Origin: Gracilariopsis chorda
Lineage: Eukaryota > Rhodophyta > Florideophyceae > Gracilariales > Gracilariaceae
Assembly (NCBI GenBank): GCA_003194525.1
Contig: NBIV01000068.1
Span: 225,303-289,302, forward strand
Direction: 5' to 3'
DNA: 64,000 nt
Part shown: positions 1-9,800 of the stretch, piece after piece
How positions within the stretch are numbered: position 1 is the first letter of the stretch
Layout of the letters: every line of letters starts with the position of its first letter
Program-made: the position numbers and the translations under genes
The notes under the pieces: model-generated
Told to the model about the DNA's origin: nothing
The model's input: the letters and a program-made list of their open reading frames with translations, nothing else
Databases searched by the model: none

Positions 1-546
1 TTACCCCCTGATTACTGCTATGTTTCTGTTGGCGGCTCACTCATCCCGCCAACAAATTTCGGTATTGTGGAAGAGGATCTCTATCGTTCTGGCATGCCCA
101 ACGAACTGAACTTCCCTTTCCTGGAACGGTTGCAGTTGCGCACCATAATTTACCTAGCATCAGATGAAGTTTCTGACAAGCTGCTAGACTTTATCGACGA
201 CCAAGGTATCGAGCTGATGCATTTAGCCCAAGACGATGAGATTCCCACGCCTTGGAAACCCATAAGCGAGGAAACCGTGTTATCGGCAATGGAGTTATTA
301 TTGAACACTTCAACTTATCCTGTGTTTATAATGTGCTCGCAAGGTCGACATAGAACAGGCACAGTTGTTGGCTGTCTCCGAAAATTGCAGCGATGGAGTC
401 TTTCTAGTATCTTTGAAGAGTATCACCGTCACGCAGACGGAAAAGGGCGACTTGTCAACGAGCAGTTCATAGAGCTTTTCGACACCGACCTAATCAATAT
501 CCCTTCTACGAATATACCGAAATGGCTTGGGTCATACCAGGCCTAA
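1..546 (+). CDS. PFA-DSP (Siw14-type) atypical dual-specificity phosphatase, 5' partial
   Basis: The reading frame is open from base 1 to the TAA at 544-546 and no ATG begins the domain, so the gene starts left of the window; about 181 residues are visible. The signature of plant and fungi atypical dual-specificity phosphatases is clear: PPTNFGIVEEDLYRSGMP near the visible N-terminus, then the catalytic loop CSQGRHRTG, a CX5R motif with Cys at 334-336 and Arg at 352-354. Family members are soluble cysteine phosphatases, several of which hydrolyse inositol pyrophosphates; the substrate here is inferred, not shown. The catalytic residues are intact and the protein ends soon after the conserved C-terminal helices, so the 3' end looks complete. 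It lies about 1 kb upstream of the SPC1 gene on the same strand, with no sign of a shared function. Confidence 0.88.
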   Translation, partial: LPPDYCYVSVGGSLIPPTNFGIVEEDLYRSGMPNELNFPFLERLQLRTIIYLASDEVSDKLLDFIDDQGIELMHLAQDDEIPTPWKPISEETVLSAMELLLNTSTYPVFIMCSQGRHRTGTVVGCLRKLQRWSLSSIFEEYHRHADGKGRLVNEQFIELFDTDLINIPSTNIPKWLGSYQA

Positions 547-1575
547 ACGTTACCAGGCCTAAACGTATACTGCTTTTTCGCAGTTCCGGGCGACTTAATG
601 ATTGAATATCCACTAAGTTAGACAAAATTGCGAAGCGCTAACATTCACCTGGACCCATTCTTGTTAAATCGTGTAACTTCGCCTCCTCAATTTGACTAAT
701 TCGGTTGTAAAAGATAAAGCTCATGTTCACTTTAAGACGTTCGAGTACGTTCAGCTCGCGGGATAGATTGCGTTCATGACGAATGTCATACGAAAACAGG
801 TTTCCATCATGACATAAAAACGGACCTCCGTTGGATGTCCTCGCGACTGTGGTTTCGTTTCTGTTTCGTTCTTTTGCACAACACATTTCAGGGCGGCTCA
901 TGCCACTCTATCGTGCTCAGCTCTTCTTCCCATTCCGTGCGTTTTGCTACATTATTGGATAACGGTTACCTGGGCTGCTTCCATGAATGGGTCACATTTT
1001 CTTCACTTTCTTCAGGTTTGCTGAAGAGGCTTAGAACCTGTCCAGTCGTCGAGGAAAGGGCAATTATATGTCTTGTCAGCCACTCCCACTATTTTCACTT
1101 CCTCTGAAGGACTTTTCACGACGGATATGTCGGTTGTTAGCTCAACAACAGTGGTAGCTAAGCTACCACGGCTAAGTTCCCTGATAGTGCAACTCCTAAT
1201 CCTTCACCCCAAGAAGTATGGAACTAAGCGTACTGTCGGTGGGCTCTCAGATCTCACCGGTAGCATTCTTACCATGGCTCACTGAAGTCTTTGACTGGTT
1301 ATTTCCTTATTTCACACTTTCTTTTTTTTTATAACATTTAGGCAGCTTTTCTGGCAGCAGTAAGTTAACACGTCGATTTCAGCGAACGACACGACGGCTT
1401 TAGGACCTCAGCGCGTCACTGTCCCGAAGGTACGAACTTCATGGTACTTAAGCACACACGTTTGTTACTTCCCGTTCTTAATCCTACGGAAAGAAATAAA
1501 GCCCCGGGAAGGATTCAGCTTTGACCTTGTAACTAAGCGGGAATTGTATAACAGAAAGAACCGCCTGAAGATACT
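547..1575. other. intergenic stretch, no recognisable gene
   Basis: About 1 kb between the phosphatase stop and the SPC1 start. Only short open frames of less than 95 codons occur on either strand and none resembles a known family. A direct repeat of CCAGGCCTAAACGT straddles the phosphatase stop codon (around 538-565). The last 200 bases presumably hold the SPC1 promoter, but no clear TATA box is seen. Confidence 0.6.
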
Positions 1576-1860
1576 ATGGATCTAAAGGGACAATACCGAA
1601 GCGAGAAGCTATTCCTTTTTATGATGTGGCCGGTCGCTATTTTGGCTGCCATCCTGACGTTCATCCTTGATGATGTCAAAGTTATGTTCTTTACCTTTGC
1701 CGGTGGTCTGGGGATCAGTGCCTTGGTACGTTGACAACCCTCTCATGAGATCCCTGAAACTCATAACGCGTCTCTAACTGATATCTCCCAGATTTGCCTC
1801 CCCGAGTGGCCCTTCTTCAACCGCAACCCATTATCGTTTGCTTCGGAAAACCGAAGTTAA
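1576..1860 (+). CDS. SPCS1: signal peptidase complex subunit 1 (SPC1/SPCS1), two exons
   Basis: Exon 1 runs 1576-1725 and exon 2 1792-1860, separated by a phase-0 intron of 66 bp (1726-1791). The intron has donor GTACGT, a CTAAC branch-like site at 1774-1778 and acceptor CCCAG. The spliced product is 72 residues. It starts MDLKGQ, contains two hydrophobic segments (about residues 13-33 and 37-52), and continues with LICLPEWPFFNRNPL, the family hallmark LxLPxWPxxxRxPL. Yeast and human members are 94-102 residues, so this copy is short at the C-terminus. SPC1 is a non-catalytic ER-membrane subunit that helps the signal peptidase complex discriminate signal peptides from membrane segments. The gene is too short and split to appear as a long open frame. 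It converges on AP-3 mu. Confidence rests on both end motifs and a correct splice frame. Confidence 0.85.
1726..1791 (+). other. spliceosomal intron of the SPC1 gene
   Basis: GT at 1726-1727 in the context TTG|GTACGT and AG at 1790-1791 in CTCCCAG|ATT. A CTAAC branch-like motif lies 14-18 bases before the acceptor. Removing the 66 bases joins the two halves of the conserved protein in phase 0; without splicing the frame hits TGA at 1732. It is the only intron I can support in the six host genes. Confidence 0.8.
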
Positions 1861-2341
1861 CTACGCACAACAGAAGTTTTTCCAACTACAATTTGAAGAT
1901 AAATAACTCCCTCTGCAACTGTACTCCCTTCGTTCTATGAAAGCTGTCTCGCCTTTATTCTGTGAATCAAGCTCTACATGTGACGTTTTCACATACAGAA
2001 ATTTTCAGTGACAACGGTCCCGCCTGTGTTGCGAAGTCGCTCTTTTGAAAGAGCTCTAACCCTGAGATAGGACTCGAACCTTAGCATGATGGTTTCAGAA
2101 GTCAGACTGCTACAAACCATAGACCCTGTCGATAATGTCGTAATTGATTACTCTTTCGCACTTCTCTGCCATTGATCGCATCAGCAATGTACGATACATG
2201 CAGTATGTATGCGACAGTACCTCTGCGCTAATCAAACAGCGACATGAAACCATCATTCTTTCATTGCTATATCACTCAGTACAACTGCACCATCCTCGAA
2301 TTTCCCTTCATTAACACCTATCGATCCAATGTACGATAAGC
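1861..2341. other. intergenic region between convergent SPC1 and AP-3 mu genes
   Basis: About 480 bases that should hold the two 3' ends. The one notable element is an exact TFIIIC B-box on the minus strand at 2070-2080, described separately. No coding frame is recognised. Confidence 0.55.
2070..2080 (-). promoter_or_regulatory. exact TFIIIC B-box, possible tRNA relic or extra-TFIIIC site
   Basis: On the minus strand the sequence reads GGTTCGAGTCC, a full match to the B-box consensus GGTTCGANTCC. The sequence 5' of it has tRNA-like spacing, but the acceptor and T-stems do not pair, so a working tRNA is not supported. It may be a decayed tRNA or an isolated TFIIIC-binding site (ETC-like). Binding is inferred only. 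Confidence 0.35.
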
Positions 2342-3619
2342 CTATGTCCGGAACTCATAGCAGCCTGACTTTGTGACGCATTTCAATCCCTTGTAATACT
2401 TGTACCGTTCTCCAGCAATCTCGAGCGAATCAACCCCAACACCACTTGCAGAGAATCCCGGTATTCTGAACGACACAACCACTTGCGGGTTCCTAATCTC
2501 GCTAATTACACTAATGTTTCCTACTAAAGAAGGAGTTTTCCCCCTAGTCACAGAGCCGATGTTCCACTTGCATGTGCCTGTGGAGCTGTCAAACTGCACA
2601 GTCCCATAGTTCGCACTAAGAGATGCACCAGTCACACCTTCTCCAAATGGAATCTTGACTGACACATCGGCCATGATGGTATCGCTATCTGACGTCGGCT
2701 TTCCGCCTGCGGCAGACATAACTTGCGCCAGCATCAAGGATGGCTGTCGACTGCTCCGGCTCGCTATCGGAAAGCGCGGCATGAGGCTAACAGAGACACT
2801 CCCCGAACCTGCGCTGGGGTCAAAATCAAACCGGGATCCAACTTCAACTGGCAATGTCACGCCTCTAACGTCTCGAATTGTGTAGGCCATAACCTTAAAC
2901 ACTCCGTCAGGGGGTACGAATGTAAGCACGTTCGACTGCAAGTACCTTTCACGCCGAACCGAGTGATGAAAGCAAACATCATCGAATGGAGTTTGTGATC
3001 GGATAGTCATTGAAACATCAGGAGTCCCTGATAAACGGGAGTTGATCTGAACAACGCCAGTTACAAGTAAATGTGACAGACGACGATGGGACGCCTCAAA
3101 TGTGGCGTCAATCGTCTCAACCACATCCACAAAAATCTCGTTCTGCGCGTACGATACGTTTCCACGGCGCCAAGTAAATAGCGATGGGGCGTTAACAGGA
3201 ACGGGCGTTTCAGCCCCTAACTGCTCAAAAACGCGATTAAGCATGGAAGGTGGAGAGATGAGTTCTTTGAGCATGTTTGATTCGAGAGTGGCCGGAAAGC
3301 CATTGTCGAGCATCTCGTCTAGCAGCTCATACACAGTCACAAAGTTGTCCTTGATAGCATGTTCATTAATTTCACCAAAGTAATCGACAAGAATTTCAGC
3401 AAGGGAAGTAAGGAACTGCGAAATGACGAGTGGATTGGTGTCTTTTAGTGTTGTTGCAACTAGAGTCAAACCGTTTATGTGGAGATTGATCTGGGCTCCC
3501 TTCGTCGTGGATAACAGAGGGAGGGGGGTTGCCAGATCTGTTCGGGGAATTTTTCCGCGGTAATGCTTCTCAATCAGAACTTCCGAGGCCGAGTTAAGAA
3601 TATGAATGCTGTTTATCAT
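2342..3619 (-). CDS. APM3: AP-3 adaptor complex subunit mu
   Basis: A single exon encodes 425 residues, close to the usual 415-420. The N-terminus MINSIHILNSASEVLIEKHY matches the longin-like domain of AP-3 mu (about residues 1-140). From about residue 150 the mu homology domain follows, with FVDVVETIDATF, SRLSGTPDVSMTI and a C-terminus GLKCVTKSGCYEFRT that closely resembles the end of animal AP-3 mu. AP-3 mu binds tyrosine-based YxxPhi sorting signals and acts with the delta, beta-3 and sigma-3 subunits in traffic from endosomes or Golgi to lysosome-like organelles. The start is the first ATG of the conserved domain. The gene is divergent from mitochondrial S29 across 438 bases. No break is seen; it is probably functional. 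Confidence 0.92.
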   Translation of the reverse strand: MINSIHILNSASEVLIEKHYRGKIPRTDLATPLPLLSTTKGAQINLHINGLTLVATTLKDTNPLVISQFLTSLAEILVDYFGEINEHAIKDNFVTVYELLDEMLDNGFPATLESNMLKELISPPSMLNRVFEQLGAETPVPVNAPSLFTWRRGNVSYAQNEIFVDVVETIDATFEASHRRLSHLLVTGVVQINSRLSGTPDVSMTIRSQTPFDDVCFHHSVRRERYLQSNVLTFVPPDGVFKVMAYTIRDVRGVTLPVEVGSRFDFDPSAGSGSVSVSLMPRFPIASRSSRQPSLMLAQVMSAAGGKPTSDSDTIMADVSVKIPFGEGVTGASLSANYGTVQFDSSTGTCKWNIGSVTRGKTPSLVGNISVISEIRNPQVVVSFRIPGFSASGVGVDSLEIAGERYKYYKGLKCVTKSGCYEFRT

Positions 3620-4057
3620 CCTTCAAGGTGTGTCCGGAAGGGTTACGTGCTGGCTGATAGAAATGGACAAGGAGCAAATCGGGATTGTGAACTGTATTGT
3701 CTTCGGCGCCTTTGATATTAGGCCGGCACCGCTATGTGGATAGTTCGTCCAAGATGACGACGCGTGAGGGGCCGCGCTTCCGTCCAAACGCTTGGATGCA
3801 GAAGCGAGAGAAGGTTAGCAATCTAGCATGAGCAGCTTCCCTGAAATTAACAGAACGTATTTACTGTAATCGAGGGCATTAGAAATTCTAATTTAGAATT
3901 ATAAAAAAATTCTTGGATCTGTACAACCTATCATGGCGATTGCCACACGGTATCGCATTTGATCTGCCAACAACAGCGAGAAGGACTGAACAGCCTGCAA
4001 TGACCAAAGCAATGCTCTCTTCCTACGACAAGGCTGAGAACCGATTCTCTCTGGGCA
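3620..4057. promoter_or_regulatory. shared 5' region of divergent AP-3 mu and DAP3 genes
   Basis: This 438-base gap separates two genes transcribed outward and so should contain both promoters. An AT-rich patch around 3885-3915, including ATAAAAAAAT, is the only core-promoter-like feature. A 62- to 82-codon frame overlapping the DAP3 start is a shadow. Confidence 0.4.
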
Positions 4058-5197
4058 ATGGCGCTAAGACAACTGCGCCAGCATCTTTATCCGATCGGAA
4101 GAAGATCATTTGCGATAGCATCGGCAGAAACTCAGCGACCGATATCTCTAGAAACGATTGACGCACAGTCCGCGGAAGGGAAAGCAAAGACCTTGATCCG
4201 CTCTTCAACACACGTGCTGCGTGAAGTTCTGACTTCAGATAACATACCGTCTCTCATTCTGCTAGACGGACCGAAAGGAGTTGGAAAATCGACTCTATTA
4301 TCGCAGTCTGTGGCTTTTGCCCGTAAGCACCATCATGTAGTGCTTCACATTCCATCCGCGCGGGAATGGACTGGTGGAGCCGGCTTCTTCACCGCCAAGC
4401 CAGTAGAGGGCATGGAACCGCATCTAGATGGGTTGGAGGCAGTCAGATTTTATGACAGACCGTCGCAAACTCGCAAACTATTCGAAGACTTGCTAAATGC
4501 TCATGCTGAAATTTTGGAAGAGATGCCGTGTCATGAAAAGTTATGTACTCCACTCACAAAAGAATGCAAGTCACTTCGAGAGCTTGTACAGCTAGGTTTG
4601 GATTTGCTCGTCGACATTGACACTGACTGGGGAAGCCACCCCACAGAAGCCGGTGACGTTTTGCATCAACTTATCCTGCAACTTGCCCACACAGATCGTC
4701 CAGTTGGCATTGCCATTGACGACTTCCACGCATTCGTGGGATTAACATGCATGACTAACGAACGTCATCATCGCTTGCATGCCAATTGCATTCGTGTTAT
4801 TGCTCAGCATTTTGGCCGCGAACGTATCGAAGCAACCGCGAAAGCACTGCGGAAAGGCTATGTCATGTTGGCGACAGACTCAGACGCCCCAATGGAAACA
4901 TGGCGCAAATCAAGAGTAAGATCAGTGGTTGACTTCCCTCTGGCCGAAGAAGTGAGAAACGATCCGGCTGGTAAACAATGGTGGCACGATTTTCGAGATC
5001 GTGTTCGGAAAGCGGATCAAAGTGATTCATTGTACGTACAAGTCCCGGAATTGCAAGGAGGTGAACTGAAGGCGCTTTGCGCGACTTTTGAGCAGGGCGG
5101 GCTGAAGCGAGACCACGGTCGAGCATATACAGATCGGCTGATTGCACTCGCTGGAGGTCGTGCTGACAAGATGCGCAAAATATTCATTAGTCGCTAA
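4058..5197 (+). CDS. DAP3: mitochondrial small-subunit ribosomal protein S29 (DAP3)
   Basis: A single exon of 379 residues. The N-terminus MALRQLRQHLYPIGRRSF is rich in Arg and hydroxyl residues with no acids, typical of a mitochondrial presequence, which supports this start. A P-loop GPKGVGKST sits at residues 71-79 and a Walker B-like strand IAIDD at about 218-222. The family motif YDRPSQTRKLFEDLL (about 132-146) is present, and the C-terminus ends LAGGRADKMRKIFISR. DAP3/S29 is a GTP-binding protein in the head of the mitochondrial small ribosomal subunit; the animal protein is also linked to apoptosis, which is not implied here. The gene ends 57 bases before the end of the convergent DHHC gene. 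Intact. Confidence 0.9.
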   Translation: MALRQLRQHLYPIGRRSFAIASAETQRPISLETIDAQSAEGKAKTLIRSSTHVLREVLTSDNIPSLILLDGPKGVGKSTLLSQSVAFARKHHHVVLHIPSAREWTGGAGFFTAKPVEGMEPHLDGLEAVRFYDRPSQTRKLFEDLLNAHAEILEEMPCHEKLCTPLTKECKSLRELVQLGLDLLVDIDTDWGSHPTEAGDVLHQLILQLAHTDRPVGIAIDDFHAFVGLTCMTNERHHRLHANCIRVIAQHFGRERIEATAKALRKGYVMLATDSDAPMETWRKSRVRSVVDFPLAEEVRNDPAGKQWWHDFRDRVRKADQSDSLYVQVPELQGGELKALCATFEQGGLKRDHGRAYTDRLIALAGGRADKMRKIFISR

Positions 5198-5254
5198 TTG
5201 AGTAATCACAGTTAGAAGAGGATGCAATGAAATGAAGCTGCAAGACACATCTCT

Positions 5255-6385
5255 TTAAACGGCACTTTCTATATCAGACCGTCTCTGGTACGACAGACCA
5301 TCGCCCTCAATGTAAGAACGTGTGGGGAAAAACCAGTACAATGGACGAGATCCGCAGACGCTCTTGAAATTGTTTGCAATGCCCAAGTCGTATTGCATCA
5401 CAAAAGGCATACGCGCAGGGTCGGTGATTTCGTACATTTCGATAGTGGTCCTTCCCTTGGCGGTAAGATAGAAATGCATAGCCACAAAAACGCTTAGCGC
5501 AAAGCTAAATGCTGAAGTGGTTATATAGCCTATCATAGTGATGGTTTTGACAGGCTCCGATAACTGATCGGCAACAGAAAAGGACTTGAGTGACAGCCGC
5601 ACTGAAATCAATGCCCGAACAACAGTGACGAGATGATCGGTTCGAAAATTGGATACGGTGCTCGCGGATAGCGATATGATACCAATAAAAGTCGGAAAAG
5701 AGACCAGTGCTACTTGTACACAGCCTAGAAACGCGTAGGTGACAAAACCAATAAAGAATTTGTGGTTATAGAACGAAATACAGTTGTTAACAAACACACA
5801 GTGATGGTCCATGCGAAGAATGCACCGTCGGCAGGCAGAGCAATGGTGGGAACGATCCGGTTTGTAAGCGCTACAGAAGCGACAGTACCGAAGCAGCCCG
5901 TCGTAGGTTCGTTCTTTGATGAGATGGGCGTACTGAAAGGCTTCTTGGGGTTGCGTGTGAAGCAATATATTTGCTTCATCCTCGTCGGTCTTACGAGGAT
6001 GCATTCTCGCGATGGTAGGTGGTGGAGGTGCGTGCCATTCTTCCGGGGGTGAGCCCGGGTCGAGGAATACGAGTAGAAAGTAATTGATGACAACATTGAC
6101 AAAAATGAAATGGAACAGAATCAAACAAGCGACTGAGAGAATGGGAAACTTGGAGTACAAAGGAATAAGGGTGCCCGGAACGGCCGTGAAATAAGCAAGC
6201 CCTTGTAATCCTATTACAAGAAGGACCGGAAGAAAGCCCGCGACACGAAGCTTGGTACAGCGTGCTAGTCGTGCCTTCGGATAGTAACGCTGAAGGAAAG
6301 GGGACAAACGAGGCATGTGAGCAGTGATGCGGCCGCTAGTAGAGTGTAATGCAGAGATTTGTTTAGGTGCGAAGAAGCGCAGCAA
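5255..6385 (-). CDS. DHHC-type protein S-palmitoyltransferase
   Basis: 376 residues. The Cys-rich domain is at about 168-202 with YCRFCSAYKPDRSHHC and the catalytic DHHC at 193-196 in RMDHHCVFVNNC. Four hydrophobic segments surround it (about 50-70, 82-107, 211-240, 283-308), the usual 2+2 topology with the DHHC loop in the cytosol. A TTxE motif (TTIE, 313-316) and the C-terminal PaCCT-like stretch YDLGIANNFKSVCG..WFFP are present. It would transfer palmitate to protein cysteines on Golgi or ER membranes; substrates cannot be read from sequence. A second Met at residue 24 is an alternative start. The gene converges on DAP3 and is divergent from the TFIIIC gene. The catalytic residues are intact. 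Confidence 0.92.
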   Translation of the reverse strand: MLRFFAPKQISALHSTSGRITAHMPRLSPFLQRYYPKARLARCTKLRVAGFLPVLLVIGLQGLAYFTAVPGTLIPLYSKFPILSVACLILFHFIFVNVVINYFLLVFLDPGSPPEEWHAPPPPTIARMHPRKTDEDEANILLHTQPQEAFQYAHLIKERTYDGLLRYCRFCSAYKPDRSHHCSACRRCILRMDHHCVFVNNCISFYNHKFFIGFVTYAFLGCVQVALVSFPTFIGIISLSASTVSNFRTDHLVTVVRALISVRLSLKSFSVADQLSEPVKTITMIGYITTSAFSFALSVFVAMHFYLTAKGRTTIEMYEITDPARMPFVMQYDLGIANNFKSVCGSRPLYWFFPTRSYIEGDGLSYQRRSDIESAV

Positions 6386-6807
6386 CAGTTGCCAGGAAAG
6401 ACAGAAATCAGAATGGAACTGACCTCTCTGCAGCTTTCAATGACGTTGGTGACGGTATAGGGCTGGCACAATGGCGGCCAACTCAACAGCAATCAGGGCT
6501 TGAAAGGTAGGGAGGGGGATGCTGGACAAGGACCCTCAACGAAGTTAAGTGCGAAGAGCTGCGACGTGTTCCCAGCAATGAATGCAGCCGTGAGGCCTGG
6601 TGTTCGTTCTGCACCATAGAACCAATTCTACATGCACTATTTCAATTTGGTGGTAATTGAATTGAAACCCGTCTTTCCTGCAACTCTTGATTGCCCGCAG
6701 CGCGCTATCGTTGCGCTCCGAGAAACTACGCATGCCTTGCGACCGGTTGCGAGTTCGAGTCTTGCGCGCATCCGTCGCGCAGATCCCTACAGCCCTCGCT
6801 CTCGCTC
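6386..6807. promoter_or_regulatory. shared 5' region of divergent DHHC and TFIIIC genes
   Basis: 422 bases separate the two start codons. The frame of the TFIIIC gene stays open 39 codons upstream of 6808, but those residues look like non-coding translation. A B-box-like tRNA T-arm at 6749-6765 lies in the TFIIIC proximal part and is listed separately. No clear TATA box is visible. Confidence 0.45.
6749..6765 (+). promoter_or_regulatory. TFIIIC B-box in a T-arm hairpin, upstream of the TFIIIC gene
   Basis: Bases 6752-6762 read AGTTCGAGTCT and fit the degenerate B-box RGTTCRANYCY. The flanks GCGAG (6749-6753) and CTTGC (6761-6765) can pair over all five positions, counting one G-T, exactly like a tRNA T-stem. 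No matching acceptor stem or D-arm is found. It lies 46 bases before the proposed ATG of a gene whose product binds B-boxes. A regulatory role is inferred. Confidence 0.35.
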
Positions 6808-9800
6808 ATGGATCAGCTCTTTGCCCAAGTCGTAGACCACATTGCCCTCTCAGGATCCGCCGGTGCTTCACTACTTGACTCTCTCACCGCCGTTCTAGGC
6901 CGTCAGCCGCGTCGCGGTCTAGTAATCTACCTGCACCGTCAGTTCGCGGCTCGTAGCGACCGCTTTTTCGCCAAACCCAGTTTCAATGCCCCTGCACATG
7001 AAGTACGACTCACAGCTCATGACAACATTCGCCAACGAGCGCTGGGCTTTACTCCTCTGGAACAATCACCTTTGCCAAGTCATGCATACAACGTTCTCGA
7101 ACGCATTGGAATGGCGGGGAGTAATGGAATTCTCCAGTCTGAGTTGGGAAAATACGTAGGCTTAGCCCCGAATATGGTCCATCATTATCTTGGCGTTCTC
7201 ATGGCTCGTTCTCTTGTCGCCCGCAAAAAGGTTGTACTCACAAAGCAAAGAACTGTCATAAAGAAAGAGCAGCTTACCGACCAGCCTGTCACCAATCAAG
7301 AGACGCTCACTTCTGGTGATGGTTTGGGCCCATCCGTCACATACACAGCCGTTGTTGTTCTTGCCAGATACGCCCTCAACATTTCGCAGTCTACTGCATC
7401 AAAGTCCCTTGCGCCTCCACACGACCAACCACAAACTGAGCCCTCACCCGAATCTACATCTCAGCAGCCGTCCAAAGCTTCGTCCGCACCATCTGTGATT
7501 GATCTCACGATGGAAACAAGAATCGAACGCATCATGCTAGCCTTACAACCATCCCCGCATACTCGCTCAGAGAAAGACTTGAAAGTCATAGCGATGCCAG
7601 ATTCTGACAAGCAAGAACACATATCTGACGAACTGTTTCGCCGAAGGCGTCACCGCGGCTATCGCGCCTTACGCTCTAAGTTAGTGCGCGCAGGGTTAGT
7701 AGAAATTGTTCAACGAGAATGCATTGCGCGAGACGGAAAGCATCTAGGTAACCACGCATGCCTCAAGTTAACCTCCTTAGGGCTTGAGAAACTTCAGGGA
7801 GGCCTCAATTCCAAACTGCGTAGTGAAGATCTTTCAGCCCATCAGCGTTCTGCACACCGTAAGGTTCATCCTCTCTTACAAGACGGTACTCGCGCTCGGT
7901 TTTTGGAAGAAGTCGGGCTGGTGGAACAGGTTTATCAGCTTATCAAAAGGTCTGGCAAAGAAGGGATATCAATACCTGAAATACACGAGTATCTCGATGG
8001 CGGCACCGATCTCACGGGTGCTGTCGGAAAGCGAATCCGAAGAATCGTCGATAGCATTTCAAGGATCGAGCCAACCATTGAAACTCAACGCTTTGAAGGC
8101 AGTGCAATGTATATCCGTATAGCGCTTCGAAGCATAGCTTGTCCAGAAGGAGAATCAAATGATTTGCAACAACCCAATTCTCAATCTCTAAGTCAGCATG
8201 AAAGAACTCCTGGCAGTCAGGGTAAAAAACGTCGCAAAGTAGGAATCACAACCCTTGGTCAACAACGTCAAGAGATTGTTATGAAGCTTTTGGAAAGTCG
8301 CAAAGTTGTCATCTTAGAAACTCTCGGAAGAGAAGTTGCTACTGTGGAGGACGCTGGTTTGCATAGAGTTGATCAGAAAGTGATGCGAAGATTGCTGAAC
8401 GACCTAATCAAACAAAATGCTATTAAGCTAATCACTGCTGTGAAGCCTGCCATAAAGGATTGTAAGCGGAGTCAGACAGTTACATTGGTTGCACTGCCTG
8501 AGGTTGCAGAGAACGGCCAGGAAGTCAGGAGCATCATGACATCAGTCGTCAACCGCGCATTATACGGGAGCACTGAAGGTGCGTCCATCGAAGCAGACAA
8601 GCGAAACTCCGAAAGCATGAAAGAGGAACCCAGTAATGGCAAAAGTTATGTCGACCTGAAGAATGTTAATCGTAATGGCGATGCGGCCATTCCCATACCA
8701 GACCGGAGTAGACTCTCTCAGGAACGGAACGCAGTCCATCCAAAAAAGCCTGCGCCAGATGATGACCAAGATAATGGACCTCCGATCGTGGTATACGAGC
8801 ATAACATTCCGAAAGGGAAGACTGCAGGCGACAGTAATGCTCAGGTTAATTGTAGAAAGCGGTCTTCATCAAATGATAAGAAACGGACGAAGTTGAAGGA
8901 GAGTTCTAAAACTGCGGAAGAAGACAAACTCAAACCACCGAGTTCTAAAGTCAGGGACGTCACAGGTGAAATGGCAATTGATACTCAGACGACAACAATT
9001 GATGACAATGCCAAACCGACACCATTATCCGCTTCAAACAAATCGGCGCGTCATAGTAAGGGTGGATCAAAGGATAAGGGAGGTGCAGCGGTGTGTGTGG
9101 AATCAGATGGACGAGACAAGCGGAAACTCCGCATAAACAAACTGAGATCTATAGATTATGGCTTGTTGAAAGGTAAATTGGCACGAGTCCGAGTCTTTCA
9201 CAGGACAATTTTCGGAATGCTACAGCCTGATCGAGCTTCACGCGAATCCGAGAAACCCATCCCGCACCACTCAGTGGAGGATGTGTTCCAAGCCGAGAAC
9301 CTCGGCTGCTTCAAAGTAGGAGAGTGTCTCTCTAGCATGACGGTTAGCGAATATGCTGCTGTAATTGGGTTCTATCAGGACCACGGTGATCTAATCACGT
9401 CTCGCAAAGAGGAGAGAATTGCGAATATACGTGACCAACTTGACCAAGAGATAAACAGTCAGACTGCTGCACGTCAGATTCTCTCGCTTGTTCAGATGCT
9501 TACAAGACTGGGATTGGTGGAATCGAATGCTGATTCCCAGTGGACTCTGGCCGGGCAAGGAATCATCCGAGACTTTGGAAAAGGCCTCCCGTCGGGTGTA
9601 GTGCCACATGGAATAGTATTCTCAGATATGAAGGCCGTCGATACTTTTTGGAGAGAGCTGGAACAATTTGCTCGATGTCGAATGTCACGAAAACCGCCGA
9701 ATTCGGATATGACTCCAAACCCTGAAGAAGGAACAAGTGCTGATAGTGAAGGTGAAAGAAAGATGCTTCCTGTTACTGACGTTTACTATCCCAATCGTTG

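Noticed and set aside
2050..2130. Possible tRNA gene on the minus strand around the B-box at 2070-2080
   Set aside because: The T-stem has only three pairs and the acceptor stem does not pair in either linear or permuted order as far as I could test by hand.
6690..6775. Possible tRNA gene with T-arm at 6749-6765
   Set aside because: The T-arm is perfect, but no D-arm or A-box and only a mismatched acceptor stem precede it, even allowing for a long variable arm.
6691..6807. N-terminal extension of the TFIIIC protein by 39 residues
   Set aside because: The residues are low-complexity translation of 5' sequence; the conserved-looking start is the ATG at 6808.
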